Shown here: positions 1 through 7,396 of the stretch, in pieces
Layout of the letters: each line of letters opens with the position of its first letter
Numbering within the stretch: position 1 is the first letter of the stretch
DNA from: an uncultured Alphaproteobacteria bacterium
GTDB taxonomy: Bacteria > Pseudomonadota > Alphaproteobacteria > Caulobacterales > Hyphomonadaceae
Assembly: GCA_903831485.1 (NCBI GenBank)
Contig: CAIKXW010000087.1
Location: 1 to 18,928, forward strand
Direction: 5' to 3'
DNA length: 18,928 bases
The notes under the pieces: model-generated
The model's database searches: none
What the model was told of the DNA's origin: nothing
Seen by the model: only the letters and a program-made list of their open reading frames with translations
Translations under genes and position numbers: made by a program

Positions 1-75
1 CGGAATTGGTAGACGCACTACCTTGAGGTGGTAGCGCCGCAAGGCGTGGAAGTTCGAGTCTTCTCGACCGCACCA
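1..75 (+). tRNA. tRNA-Leu (anticodon GAG), 5' end cut off by the window
   Basis: The anticodon stem CTACC/GGTAG (18-22 with 30-34) encloses the loop TTGAGGT, giving anticodon GAG at 25-27, which reads CUC and CUU leucine codons. The variable arm is long, as expected for a class II tRNA such as tRNA-Leu. The T arm is GGAAG/CTTCT around TTCGAGT (48-64). The 3' acceptor strand is CGACCGC (65-71), followed by discriminator A72 and an encoded CCA at 73-75. The matching 5' acceptor strand and first D-arm bases lie before the window. mgtE starts 44 bases further on, on the same strand. Confidence 0.93.
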
Positions 76-119
76 GCAACTTCACGAGAGAGAACGCCGT
101 TCGGAGCAGGGAGGTCGCC

Positions 120-1538
120 ATGAATGACACCCGCGACCCCGATGCGCCCGAATCTCCCGTGGAAGCCAATGAAGTCGAAGCGGTCGACGCCGCCGGCGTT
201 ATCGCGCCAGCCTTCATCGCGCAGATGGTGGGCGCCGTGGGCGATGGCGACAAGCCGTTCCTGTGGCGGACCGCCAAGGAGCTGCACCCCGCCGACCTTG
301 CCGACTTGCTCGAACAGCTGCCGCCGGAGGCGTTCCGCAAGGCGATCCACCTGCTGGGCAAGCACCTGCCGGCCGAAGCCGTGGCCGAGCTCTCGGACAG
401 TGCGCGTCTCGAAGCGCTGCACGAGCTGACCGACGCAGCCGTCACGGCGATGATCGGCCATCTCGATTCAGACGATGCCTCCTTCCTGCTGAACGACCTC
501 GAGGACGATCGGCGCGAGCGCATCCTCAACCGGGTGTCGGCGACCGATCGCGCCGCGATCGAAAGCGCGCTGGCGTTTGACGAGGAGTCCGCCGGCCGCC
601 TGATGCAGCGCGCCTTCGTGGCGGCGCCTGTCTTCTGGACGGTGGGGCAGGCGATCGACCACATGCGCAGCGTGCCGGAAGACGACCTGCCGGAGACGTT
701 CTTCGAGATCTACATCGTCGATCCGGCCTTCCGGCTGCAGGGCAGCGTGCCCGTCTCGCGCCTGCTGCGGCACGGACGTGACAGGCCGCTGAGCGAGATC
801 ATGCGGGAGATCCCGGTCCATGTCCGGCCGGAGATGGACCAGGAAGAAGTCGCCTACATATTCAAGCAGTACAACCTTGCGTCCGCGGCCGTGGTCGACG
901 GCGCCGGGCGGCTGACCGGCATGATCACCATCGATGACGTTGTCGACGTCATCCGCGAGGAAGCGGAAGAAGACATTCTCGCCCTGTCCGGCGTGAGCGA
1001 GGCGGGCGTCAACCAGTCGGTGTTCTCCGCCGTGCGCGCGCGGATGCCCTGGTTGCTGTTGAACCTCGTGACGGCGTTCCTTGGCTCGCTCCTGGTGTCG
1101 TTCTTTGCGCCCGTTCTTGAGGAGGTCGTGGCGCTGGCTTTCCTGATGCCGGTGGTCGCGGGGCTAGGTGGAAACGCCGGGTCGCAGTCGCTGGCGGTCG
1201 CCGTGCGCGCTATCGCCGAACGCGACCTCGAGGGCCAACTGGGCCGTCGCGCCATTCGCCGCGAGGCGCTGACCGCCCTGTTGAACGGCGCGATGATCGC
1301 GAGTGTCGCAGCCCTCGTCGTCCTCGCCTGGTTCCAGGATCCGAGGCTTAGCCTTCTGGTTCTCGTGGCGATGAGTGCGACGTTCATGTGGGCAGGTCTG
1401 GTGGGCATCCTGGCGCCGTTAACCCTGAAGCGGCTGGGCCAGGACCCGGCCGTGGCGTCGTCGGTCTTTGTGCTGACGACCATTGATCTGATGGGCTTTT
1501 TCGTTTTCCTCGGGCTGGCCAGCATCACGCTGCTCTGA
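120..1538 (+). CDS. mgtE: Magnesium transporter MgtE
   Basis: This is a 472-residue Mg2+ channel/transporter of the inner membrane. The order of parts is typical: an acidic N-terminus, an MgtE_N helical superhelix domain (about 50-150), a pair of CBS domains (about 155-285, ending in the family hallmark around ITIDDVVDVIREEAEEDI), a connecting helix, and about five membrane helices (about 310-472). The pore signature PVVAGLGGNAGSQS is present, and Asp456 in TTIDLMGFF matches the Mg2+-coordinating Asp of the Thermus pore. In the family, Mg2+ binding to the N and CBS domains closes the channel; that is family knowledge, not tested here. The ATG follows a GGGAGG ribosome site by about 6 bases. 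It lies just after the tRNA and is probably a single gene, since spmX has its own promoter. Confidence 0.96.
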   Translation: MNDTRDPDAPESPVEANEVEAVDAAGVIAPAFIAQMVGAVGDGDKPFLWRTAKELHPADLADLLEQLPPEAFRKAIHLLGKHLPAEAVAELSDSARLEALHELTDAAVTAMIGHLDSDDASFLLNDLEDDRRERILNRVSATDRAAIESALAFDEESAGRLMQRAFVAAPVFWTVGQAIDHMRSVPEDDLPETFFEIYIVDPAFRLQGSVPVSRLLRHGRDRPLSEIMREIPVHVRPEMDQEEVAYIFKQYNLASAAVVDGAGRLTGMITIDDVVDVIREEAEEDILALSGVSEAGVNQSVFSAVRARMPWLLLNLVTAFLGSLLVSFFAPVLEEVVALAFLMPVVAGLGGNAGSQSLAVAVRAIAERDLEGQLGRRAIRREALTALLNGAMIASVAALVVLAWFQDPRLSLLVLVAMSATFMWAGLVGILAPLTLKRLGQDPAVASSVFVLTTIDLMGFFVFLGLASITLL

Positions 1539-1562
1539 CGGATACGCCGCTTTTCACCCAAC

Positions 1563-1578
1563 TGGCGTCCGCATTGCA
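1563..1578 (+). promoter_or_regulatory. Sigma-54 (RpoN) type promoter for spmX
   Basis: The 16 bases read TGGC, seven bases, TTGCA, matching the -24/-12 consensus TGGCACG-N4-TTGCW at the invariant GG (1564-1565) and GC (1576-1577), with the required 12-base offset. Transcription would start near 1589-1590. Caulobacter spmX is known to need the sigma-54 activator TacA, so position and type agree with the gene it precedes. An upstream TacA binding site was not identified. Confidence 0.65.
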
Positions 1579-1620
1579 CCGGACAGGCGAATGACTTGGC
1601 GATTGTGCCGGGCCGGGACG

Positions 1621-2967
1621 ATGACCGAACGCATGCGCATCTCATCCGCTGGCCTCGAACTGATCAAGACGTTCGAGGGATTGCGTGAAACGGCTGTCCG
1701 CCTGCCGGACGGCCGGTGGACCATAGGTTATGGCCACGCGCGCACTGCACGCGAGGGCCTGACGATCGCGGCCAAGGATGCGCAGGACCTGCTTGTCCAC
1801 GATCTGCGCCCGATCGAGTCAGCCGTGTCCGTGCTGATCTATGCGCCGCTGCTGCAGGGCCAGTTCGATGCGCTGGTGTCGCTGGCGTTCAACATATCGC
1901 TTGGTCAGTTCCGCGACAGCGAGATCGTGCGCAATCTCAACGCTGGCGATTATCTCGCAGCCGCCAACGGTTTCGATCTCTGGCGCAAGGCGCGCATCAA
2001 TGGCCGCGTGATGGTTGTCGACGCGCTGGTCCGCCGTCGTGCTGCTGAAAAGTCGATGTTCCTCCAACATCCCAGCGGACCATCGCCTGCACCGACCCCG
2101 ATGGTGACGCCTGAGCTGGACTTCAACGGCGACGTTCCTCCTCGTCGCGAGCCCCCGCGCCAGCCCATGTCAGACGACATCGAGCAGAACGACAAAGCGC
2201 GATCCGGCCCCGCGCCGGCCAACGACATTGCCGAAGCTGTTCGCCGCCTGGCTGAACGTACACAGGAGGCTGTGACGCCTGTGCGAGAGCTTGCCTTGCC
2301 CCCCGGCGCCAGCATTGTGCCGCCGGAGCCACCTCCGATCTTTCAGGAGTTCGTCGTTGAACCGGTCGAGCCGCCAGCAGCGCCTCCGGCTCCGGTCCCA
2401 ACGCAGCCTATGTCCGCAGAAGAACTGGCCCGTTCAAGCCGCGCGGTTGCCGAGCGTGTCTCGCGCATACTGAATGGCGTTCAGAAGAAGATCGACACGG
2501 TGGAATCCGACCAGCAAGCGGCGCCCGCGGCCCCGCCGGAGCCGTCTCCGCGGGCGGCTCAGCGCGAGGTCCGCGAAGGACTTCCCGATTTCGACCAGCC
2601 CGGCGAGCGCATGCAGCGCGAAGCGGAGGCCCGCGCGCGCAAGCTGATCGACGATACAGAAGTCGTCGAACTCGACCGCGATCCGGCCGAGGCTTTCGCC
2701 GAAGCCGAACGCAGGGCAAAGCTTGTAAACGGTCACGCAAAACGTGTCGGGCCAGTTTCGGGACGTGTCCTGGTGATGGTGCCCTGGATCATCATGCTGG
2801 CTCTGTCGGTGCTGGGCTTCCTGATCGGCGCTGTGGACGCGTTCAAGGGTGAAGGCCTGCCCACGGGTGTACCGCGCCTGGCGGGAACAATCCTCGCCGT
2901 ATTCGGGGTCATGATGGTGATGAGCCTCTATTTCATCTTCTGGAAGCGCCCGTCGGACGAAGTCTGA
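1621..2967 (+). CDS. spmX: SpmX, polar muramidase-like localisation factor
   Basis: The product (448 residues from this start) has a GH24 phage-lysozyme-like domain (about 7-145), a long Pro/Ala/Glu-rich linker (about 150-370) and two C-terminal membrane helices (about 384-405 and 420-441) separated by a short loop. This is the SpmX layout; in Caulobacter SpmX sits at the old pole and recruits the histidine kinase DivJ, and in relatives it positions stalks. The active site is altered: Glu19 (FEG) and Thr34 (WTIGYGH) are kept, but the residue nine after the Glu, Asp in active phage enzymes, is Leu28. No signal peptide is visible, so the domain should be cytoplasmic. An ATG at 1591 is in frame but would lie 1-2 bases after the predicted sigma-54 start site. 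Starting at 1621 puts the Glu at residue 19, as I recall for Caulobacter SpmX. ATG 1633 is also possible; the ribosome site is weak. Confidence 0.88.
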   Translation: MTERMRISSAGLELIKTFEGLRETAVRLPDGRWTIGYGHARTAREGLTIAAKDAQDLLVHDLRPIESAVSVLIYAPLLQGQFDALVSLAFNISLGQFRDSEIVRNLNAGDYLAAANGFDLWRKARINGRVMVVDALVRRRAAEKSMFLQHPSGPSPAPTPMVTPELDFNGDVPPRREPPRQPMSDDIEQNDKARSGPAPANDIAEAVRRLAERTQEAVTPVRELALPPGASIVPPEPPPIFQEFVVEPVEPPAAPPAPVPTQPMSAEELARSSRAVAERVSRILNGVQKKIDTVESDQQAAPAAPPEPSPRAAQREVREGLPDFDQPGERMQREAEARARKLIDDTEVVELDRDPAEAFAEAERRAKLVNGHAKRVGPVSGRVLVMVPWIIMLALSVLGFLIGAVDAFKGEGLPTGVPRLAGTILAVFGVMMVMSLYFIFWKRPSDEV

Positions 2968-2983
2968 GCCGGCAAACACCGAA

Positions 2984-3012
2984 CTGGCGTTCCGTGGGAA
3001 CGGCGCTAGATT
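2984..3012 (+). promoter_or_regulatory. Putative Caulobacter-type housekeeping promoter for ivd (possibly leaderless)
   Basis: A -35-like CTGGCGT (2984-2990) is followed after 14 bases by GCTAGATT (3005-3012), which matches the Caulobacter sigma-73 -10 pattern GCTANAWC at seven of eight positions. The start of transcription would fall at or within a base or two of the ivd ATG at 3019. No Shine-Dalgarno sequence lies at a usable distance, which fits a leaderless mRNA. Two small inverted repeats overlap it: CGTTCC/GGAACG (2988-3002) and CGGCGC/GCGCCG (3001-3018). Confidence 0.45.
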
Positions 3013-3018
3013 GCGCCG

Positions 3019-4191
3019 ATGATCCCCAACGCACCCCGATCCCTCGACTTTGACCTTGGCGAAACCGCGGACATGATCCGCGATACCGTGGCCGGTTTCG
3101 CGCAGGCCGAAATAGCCCCGCGCGCAGCAGAGATTGACCGCACCGACGAATTCCCGCGCGACCTGTGGCCGCGAATGGGCGAACTCGGCCTGCTGGGAAT
3201 CACCGTCGAGGAGGAGTGGGGCGGCTCAGGCCTTGGCTATCTCGAGCACGCGGTCGCCATGGAAGAGATCAGCCGCGCATCCGCGTCGGTGGGGCTCTCC
3301 TACGGCGCGCACTCCAATCTCTGCGTCAACCAGATGCGGCGTTGGGGCTCGGACGAACAGAAGCGGCGGTATCTCACCAAGCTGATGACGGGCGAGCATC
3401 TGGGATCGCTTGCGATGTCGGAGCCGGGCGCCGGATCGGACGTCGTCTCGATGAAGCTGACGGCCGTGAAGAAGGGTGACCGCTACATCCTGAACGGCTC
3501 GAAGATGTGGATCACCAATGGTCCTTCGGCCGATACGCTGATCGTCTATGCGAAGACGGCGCCTGAGAAGAACTCGCGCGGCATCTCCGCCTTCATCATC
3601 GAGAAGGGCTTCAAGGGGTTCTCGGTGGCGCAGAAGCTCGACAAGCTGGGCATGCGCGGATCGGAAACCGGCGAGCTGGTGTTCGAGGATTGCGAGGTCC
3701 CCGAAGAGAATGTGATGGGGCCGCTGAACAGCGGCGTTGAAATCCTGATGTCTGGCCTCGACTATGAGCGCACTGTTCTGGCGGCGGGCTCAACCGGCAT
3801 CATGCAGGCGTGCATGGATGTGGTGCTGCCCTACATTCACGACCGCAAGCAGTTCGGCAAATCCATCGGCGAGTTCCAGCTCATCCAGGGCAAGGTCGCC
3901 GACATGTATGTAAAGATGAATGCAGCCAAGGCCTATGTCTACGCTGTGGCCAAGGCCTGCGATCGCGGCCAGACGGCGCGCAAGGATGCGGCCGGCGCGA
4001 TCCTCTACGCCGCTGAGACGGCGACGCAGCTTGCGCTGGACGCGATCCAGATCCTCGGCGGCAATGGCTACATCAACGACTACCCGACGGGCCGCCTGTT
4101 ACGCGACGCAAAGCTCTACGAGATCGGGGCAGGGACGTCCGAGATCAGGCGCTGGCTGATCGGGCGGGAGCTGTTTGCGGAGTCGGCTTGA
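3019..4191 (+). CDS. ivd: Isovaleryl-CoA dehydrogenase
   Basis: This 390-residue flavoprotein of the acyl-CoA dehydrogenase family would oxidise isovaleryl-CoA to 3-methylcrotonyl-CoA in leucine catabolism, passing electrons to ETF. The N-terminal helical, central beta ([11 protein letters not shown], 131-141; MWITNG, 163-168) and C-terminal helical domains ([21 protein letters not shown]) are all present. Subfamily assignment rests on the catalytic base: Glu250 in [12 protein letters not shown] is on helix G, as in isovaleryl-CoA dehydrogenase, while the position used by short- and medium-chain enzymes is Gly in [12 protein letters not shown]. The start is supported by the family N-terminus, although no ribosome site is visible. 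The usual leucine-pathway partners (methylcrotonyl-CoA carboxylase, HMG-CoA lyase) are not next to it in this window. Confidence 0.93.
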   Translation: MIPNAPRSLDFDLGETADMIRDTVAGFAQAEIAPRAAEIDRTDEFPRDLWPRMGELGLLGITVEEEWGGSGLGYLEHAVAMEEISRASASVGLSYGAHSNLCVNQMRRWGSDEQKRRYLTKLMTGEHLGSLAMSEPGAGSDVVSMKLTAVKKGDRYILNGSKMWITNGPSADTLIVYAKTAPEKNSRGISAFIIEKGFKGFSVAQKLDKLGMRGSETGELVFEDCEVPEENVMGPLNSGVEILMSGLDYERTVLAAGSTGIMQACMDVVLPYIHDRKQFGKSIGEFQLIQGKVADMYVKMNAAKAYVYAVAKACDRGQTARKDAAGAILYAAETATQLALDAIQILGGNGYINDYPTGRLLRDAKLYEIGAGTSEIRRWLIGRELFAESA

Positions 4192-4198
4192 GCTGCCG

Positions 4199-4223
4199 TT
4201 GCCTGATGTCCCTCGGCTACTAC
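4199..4223 (+). promoter_or_regulatory. Possible promoter for the alpha/beta hydrolase
   Basis: TTGCCTG (4199-4205), ten bases, then GCTACTAC (4216-4223) partly fits the Caulobacter sigma-73 pattern (TTGACGS, 10-14 bases, GCTANAWC). It would give a leader of about 40 bases. This is a weak match found by eye in a short intergenic gap. Confidence 0.3.
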
Positions 4224-4272
4224 TCGTCGTCCTTCCCGCTGCCGCAGGAATGAGAATTTGTTGGAGTGGCCA

Positions 4273-5208
4273 GTGAAGCTTGTTCTCGTCGCCGCCTTGT
4301 CCCTACTGCTCGCCGCCCCCGTATCTGCGCAGACCCCAACCCCTGCCGCTGACCCCGGCCCGCCGCTCAGCGGCTATCCGCGCAAGGCCCTCGGCCTTCC
4401 CACACCAGCGGAACTCACAACCGCCACCTATGTCCGCGATGTCATCTACGGTCACCGTGACGGGATGGCGCTCACCTACGACGTGTTCAAGCCTAAGAAG
4501 GCGAACGGCGCGCTGGTGGTGAACATGGTGTCGGCCGGATGGCGTTCGGCCTGGGGGCCGCCGGAAGAGCGCCAGGCGCGCTATCAGTGGCTGATCGACA
4601 AGGGTTTCACTGTTGTGGCGCTCCACCATTCATCGGCTCCGCGATTTCAGGTGCCGGACGCGGTCAAGGATATCCGGCTGGGCCTGCGCCACATCAAGCT
4701 GCACGCGGCCGACTACGGCGCTGATCCCGCGCGGATCGGCGTGTGGGGCGCGAGTGCCGGCGGGCACCTGTCGCTGGTGGCGGGCGTGATGGCCGATGAC
4801 GGAGATCCGGCGGCGGTCGACCCGCTTGAGCGTGTCGGCAATCGCGTGGCCGCCGTGGTCGCGTACTTTCCCCCGACCGATCTGGATGCGCTGCTGGGCA
4901 ACCGCCCCAAGCAGGGGGCCATCGATTTCGAGGACAGCCTTCGCGCGCCGAACTCGCCGATCCACTTCGCCGATGCGCGCGATCCGCCAACGATGATCAT
5001 CTCGGGCGGAGCGGACAAGGGCGTTCCGATCGCGCAGTCGGAGATGATGAAGGCGGTGCTCGACAGGGCAGGCGTCACGAACGCGCTCAAGGTCTTCCCG
5101 GACGCGGACCACGATTTCTACGTGAAGGGTGATCCTGCAAAGACGGACGCCCATGCCATCGAGGCGATGAACGCGATGGTTGCCTGGTTCGAGCAGCACC
5201 TCAAATAG
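4273..5208 (+). CDS. Exported alpha/beta hydrolase (BD-FAE / esterase-lipase type)
   Basis: This is a 311-residue secreted serine hydrolase. A signal peptide covers residues 1-19 (hydrophobic LVLVAALSLLLAA, cleavage after VSA before Gln20). The catalytic triad is readable: Ser161 in the nucleophile elbow GASAG, Asp248 in GGADKG, and His280 in DADHDFY. The usual HGG oxyanion stretch is replaced by NMVSAGWRS around residues 84-92, so it is not a classical hormone-sensitive-lipase enzyme. The substrate is unknown; an ester or acylated carbohydrate in the periplasm is plausible. The GTG at 4273 was chosen because GGAG (4263-4266) sits six bases upstream and the signal peptide starts cleanly there; an in-frame TTG at 4258 has no such support. 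It is followed by another exported protein on the same strand. Confidence 0.85.
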   Translation: MKLVLVAALSLLLAAPVSAQTPTPAADPGPPLSGYPRKALGLPTPAELTTATYVRDVIYGHRDGMALTYDVFKPKKANGALVVNMVSAGWRSAWGPPEERQARYQWLIDKGFTVVALHHSSAPRFQVPDAVKDIRLGLRHIKLHAADYGADPARIGVWGASAGGHLSLVAGVMADDGDPAAVDPLERVGNRVAAVVAYFPPTDLDALLGNRPKQGAIDFEDSLRAPNSPIHFADARDPPTMIISGGADKGVPIAQSEMMKAVLDRAGVTNALKVFPDADHDFYVKGDPAKTDAHAIEAMNAMVAWFEQHLK

Positions 5209-5355
5209 CGGCCTGAGATTGTCCGGGTAGCCGGTGGGGTCATCACGCCGCCGTCTGCTCCCGAAAAGGTTCGCGTCTCCGTGTCGAAATCGTGGATCGT
5301 CAGGGGTCATCGGTCTGGACGCCGCTTGTCGCGCCCGGAAATGGAGCCAGCACCG

Positions 5356-5790
5356 ATGCGTATGAAGATAGTTGTGGCCGTGGCGGTCCTTGCGATGAGC
5401 GTTGGCGGGAGCCCGCATGCGTCAGCCGGAGAGAACACGGTCCTCGTCTACGAAACCCAGGCCGACCTCGACCTGCGCGATCGGAAGACTGCGGAGAGTG
5501 CGGACTACTGGGCGGAGTTCGCGCAGTTTGCCAGCCTCCTGCAGAAGTCCGGCATGATGCGAGGTGGTGCGCCGCTCAGGGACCCCGTTTACGCTCACAC
5601 GATCCGCGCGGGCGCGCCTGCCGCAAAGGGCGGCTATGCGGAATCGCTCCTGCGCCCCAGCGGCTACTTCCAGATCGAGGCGCCGACGCTCGATGCTGCG
5701 ATGAAACTTGCAAGCCAGGTCCCGGCGATTGCGCGGGGCGGGGCCGTCGAGGTGCGGAAGACCTATCCTGCGCCGACCATGATGCAGTAG
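5356..5790 (+). CDS. Exported YCII-domain protein
   Basis: The 144-residue product has a signal peptide (1-24, cleavage after ASA) and a YCII/DGPF-type alpha-beta barrel fold. Family features seen are the YWAEFAQFASLLQKSGMMRGGAPLRDP stretch in two parts (YWAEFAQFA; SGMMRGGAPLRDP), a variable loop, GYFQIEAPTLDAAMKLASQVP and the end GGAVEVRKT. YCII proteins are normally cytoplasmic and often paired with ECF sigma factors, so an exported version is less usual. Biochemical function is poorly known in the family and is not assigned here. The ATG at 5356 has GGAG at 5343-5346 and precedes Met-Lys and a hydrophobic run; the reading frame is open further upstream without signal-peptide logic. Confidence 0.78.
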   Translation: MRMKIVVAVAVLAMSVGGSPHASAGENTVLVYETQADLDLRDRKTAESADYWAEFAQFASLLQKSGMMRGGAPLRDPVYAHTIRAGAPAAKGGYAESLLRPSGYFQIEAPTLDAAMKLASQVPAIARGGAVEVRKTYPAPTMMQ

Positions 5791-6090
5791 TTTTCAATCC
5801 TTCGGGAAGGCCAGACACACGCAATAGATGATCATGTCCGCCGAAGACAAAGCCCACTTCCACATGCGCAACGACCCCGTCCGGGCCGCCGGCTACTGGG
5901 GGGCATGGACCGCCTATATCGGCGCAAGTGGTCGCTGTCGGCCTGAGGGAAGATCCGGCCGTGCGCGCATTCCTGATGCGCCGTTTCGCCTGAGGCGCGA
6001 TCCGTCGCGAGGCCAGTAGCGACCCATACAATGCGGACGTATCCCGACCTAAGGCCCGGACTGTGGCGACGACTGCTGTCGTGTAGGGGC
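5791..6090. other. Gene-poor stretch with decayed coding sequence
   Basis: No intact gene is evident here on either strand. It contains a YCII-like fragment (entered separately) and, in another frame, a short C-terminal-like tail (5931-5993, LREDPAVRAFLMRRFA then TGA) that resembles the end of an ECF sigma factor. No terminator with a T-tract was seen after the exported YCII gene. Confidence 0.5.
5828..5930 (+). pseudogene. Fragment of a second YCII/DGPF-type gene
   Basis: In frame with the ATG at 5828 the translation contains HMRNDPVRAAGYWGAWTAYI, which looks like the N-terminal half of the COG3795 YCII family (a charged DDP-like motif, then YWGAW.AYIGA). The homology stops near 5930, before the expected RGG, DGPF and C-terminal strands; the frame then runs into unrelated sequence. 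It lies right after the intact exported YCII gene. I read it as a deletion remnant, perhaps fused to the tail of a neighbouring ECF sigma gene. Confidence is modest because the match is short. Confidence 0.45.
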
Positions 6091-6222
6091 TTAGTTCGCA
6101 GCCACAATGCTGGGCATCGTGGGGACGTCAACGAACAGCTCGCGGTCGCCCGGGAAGGCGAGCGGCGTCAGTCCGATGGCGAGAGCTGCGAAGGCGGCGA
6201 TGATGAAGCGCTTGGCGAGCAT
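6091..6222 (-). CDS. Small exported or membrane-anchored protein (43 residues)
   Basis: The frame from ATG at 6222 to TAA at 6091 encodes a basic start (MLAKRF), a hydrophobic helix (about residues 7-23, IIAAFAALAIGLTPLAF) and a short polar tail with DRELFVDVPTMPS. This is the shape of a signal peptide with a very small mature peptide, or of a single-span small membrane protein. Codon choice is mostly G/C at the third position, like neighbouring genes. The ribosome site is weak (AAGAGAACGAG region upstream). It lies downstream of the methyltransferase on the same strand with about 190 bases between. No family is recognised. Confidence 0.5.
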   Translation of the reverse strand: MLAKRFIIAAFAALAIGLTPLAFPGDRELFVDVPTMPSIVAAN

Positions 6223-6362
6223 GGGAGGGCTCGTTCTCTTTTTTCTGTTCTGGCCAGGGTTCTTCCCCGGTCTTCTATGAACAAACAGATGGTTTCGGAC
6301 TGCGGTCCTGAAAAGGAGCCCTCACCAATCTTTTTTCCTCGCTTTTTACCATGAAGAGTCAG

Positions 6363-6388
6363 GGGTCTAGCGCGCGCCTGGTAGACCC
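6363..6388. repeat. Inverted repeat downstream of the methyltransferase
   Basis: GGGTCTA (6363-6369) and TAGACCC (6382-6388) form a perfect 7-base inverted repeat around a GC-rich 12-base centre. It lies just past the methyltransferase stop and could end its transcript or act as a protein site for the small gene. No clear T-tract follows on the minus strand, so it is not called a terminator. Confidence 0.35.
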
Positions 6389-6411
6389 GCGTTGCCTGCA
6401 GGCCACAGACG

Positions 6412-7251
6412 CTATGCCCGCCCGCCGGCAATCCACGTCCGGCCGGGCAGGAAAACCGATCCGTCAGCGGCCGCGTGTGGCTGCAACGCACCCTCAATGG
6501 CCTGAACGATCGCGGGCAGGTGGTCTGGGCCGGCGTCAATCGCGATGCGTGACGCCGGACCGATGCGCGTGACACCCTCCGCCGCGCTATGGGGCGAGCT
6601 TCCCAGATACATCGGCGCCTCGAAGCCCTCGATGGCGATATCCCTAAAGCCAGCTTCGCGGAGTATGCCCTTCAGGCGTTCGCCGTCGCCGAACGCGAAG
6701 GGGCCCGGGGCATGCGGGTCGGCCGGGGTCGGGTCGGCGCCAATGGCTTGGCGGGCTGCCTGAGCGGGCAGGGAAGCCCATGGGTTTTCCCTGGCAGTTT
6801 TCCAGCAGACGAAGGCCAGCCGCCCGCCGGGCTTTAGCGCGCCGCGCAGATGGGTGAATGCCGCCACGGGGTCGTCGAAGAACATCACGCCGAAGCGCGA
6901 GACCAGCACGTCGAACGGGCCGGGCAGGGCTGCGATCGAGGCGTCGGCCTGGAGGAATGTCACATTCTCGATACCGGCGGCCCGCTTGCGGGCGACCTCC
7001 AGCATGGGCGCCGACACGTCGACCCCGACAACCCGCCCATGTGCGCCAACGAGGGCGCCAACCGCCAGCGAAGTATCGCCACAGCCGCAGCCGACATCCA
7101 GGACGGCGTCCCCTGGCAGGATGCTGGCAGCGCCGATTGCAGCGTCGCCATACGGCCGTATGAACTTGTCCGTGCGCTCCTGGTCGGCCGCCCAACGCTC
7201 ACCTATGGACCCGTTCCAGTCCGCCACCTGTTTCGCGTTGTCGCCCGCCAT
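6412..7251 (-). CDS. Class I SAM-dependent methyltransferase
   Basis: The 279-residue product is a Rossmann-fold methyltransferase of the Methyltransf_11/25 (UbiE-like) kind. Motif I is [10 protein letters not shown] (50-59), the acidic end of strand 2 is VVGVDVS (74-80), motif post-II QADAS precedes motif [18 protein letters not shown], and motif [14 protein letters not shown] follows. The C-terminal part (about 155-279) is a variable substrate-binding region. The substrate cannot be named from the sequence; small molecules or quinone-like compounds are typical. The ATG at 7251 has a GTGAGGA ribosome site about six bases upstream. It is divergent from ndk, with a 145-base shared control region. 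Confidence 0.86.
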   Translation of the reverse strand: MAGDNAKQVADWNGSIGERWAADQERTDKFIRPYGDAAIGAASILPGDAVLDVGCGCGDTSLAVGALVGAHGRVVGVDVSAPMLEVARKRAAGIENVTFLQADASIAALPGPFDVLVSRFGVMFFDDPVAAFTHLRGALKPGGRLAFVCWKTARENPWASLPAQAARQAIGADPTPADPHAPGPFAFGDGERLKGILREAGFRDIAIEGFEAPMYLGSSPHSAAEGVTRIGPASRIAIDAGPDHLPAIVQAIEGALQPHAAADGSVFLPGRTWIAGGRA

Positions 7252-7328
7252 CCAGAATCCTCACTTTGTCTCGAATAGGCCTACCACACTGGGTCTGCGC
7301 CCCCCTGCCAAGAAATGCGCATGGGCTG

Positions 7329-7357
7329 TTGGCGGGGCAAGTTACCGGGGCTATAGG
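7329..7357 (+). promoter_or_regulatory. Putative housekeeping promoter for ndk
   Basis: TTGGCGG (7329-7335), 14 bases, then GCTATAGG (7350-7357) fits the Caulobacter sigma-73 pattern at six of seven and six of eight positions; read the E. coli way it is TTGGCG-17-TATAGG. The start would lie near 7364, giving a leader of about 33 bases with AGGA at 7386-7389. Confidence 0.5.
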
Positions 7358-7396
7358 GGCCGTCCAAACCCGATTCAGACCTTTCAGGACGCCGAC

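Noticed and set aside
854..1645. 263-residue minus-strand frame opposite mgtE
   Set aside because: Ser/Arg/Thr-rich shadow of the MgtE membrane domain with no domain features.
4630..5418. 262-residue minus-strand frame opposite the alpha/beta hydrolase
   Set aside because: His/Arg-rich shadow translation of a gene with a clear catalytic triad; no ribosome site or homology.
6854..7396. Open frame that would extend Ndk by about 180 residues
   Set aside because: It overlaps the methyltransferase gene on the other strand and the ndk promoter, has no recognisable domain, and the Ndk family N-terminus begins exactly at 7397.
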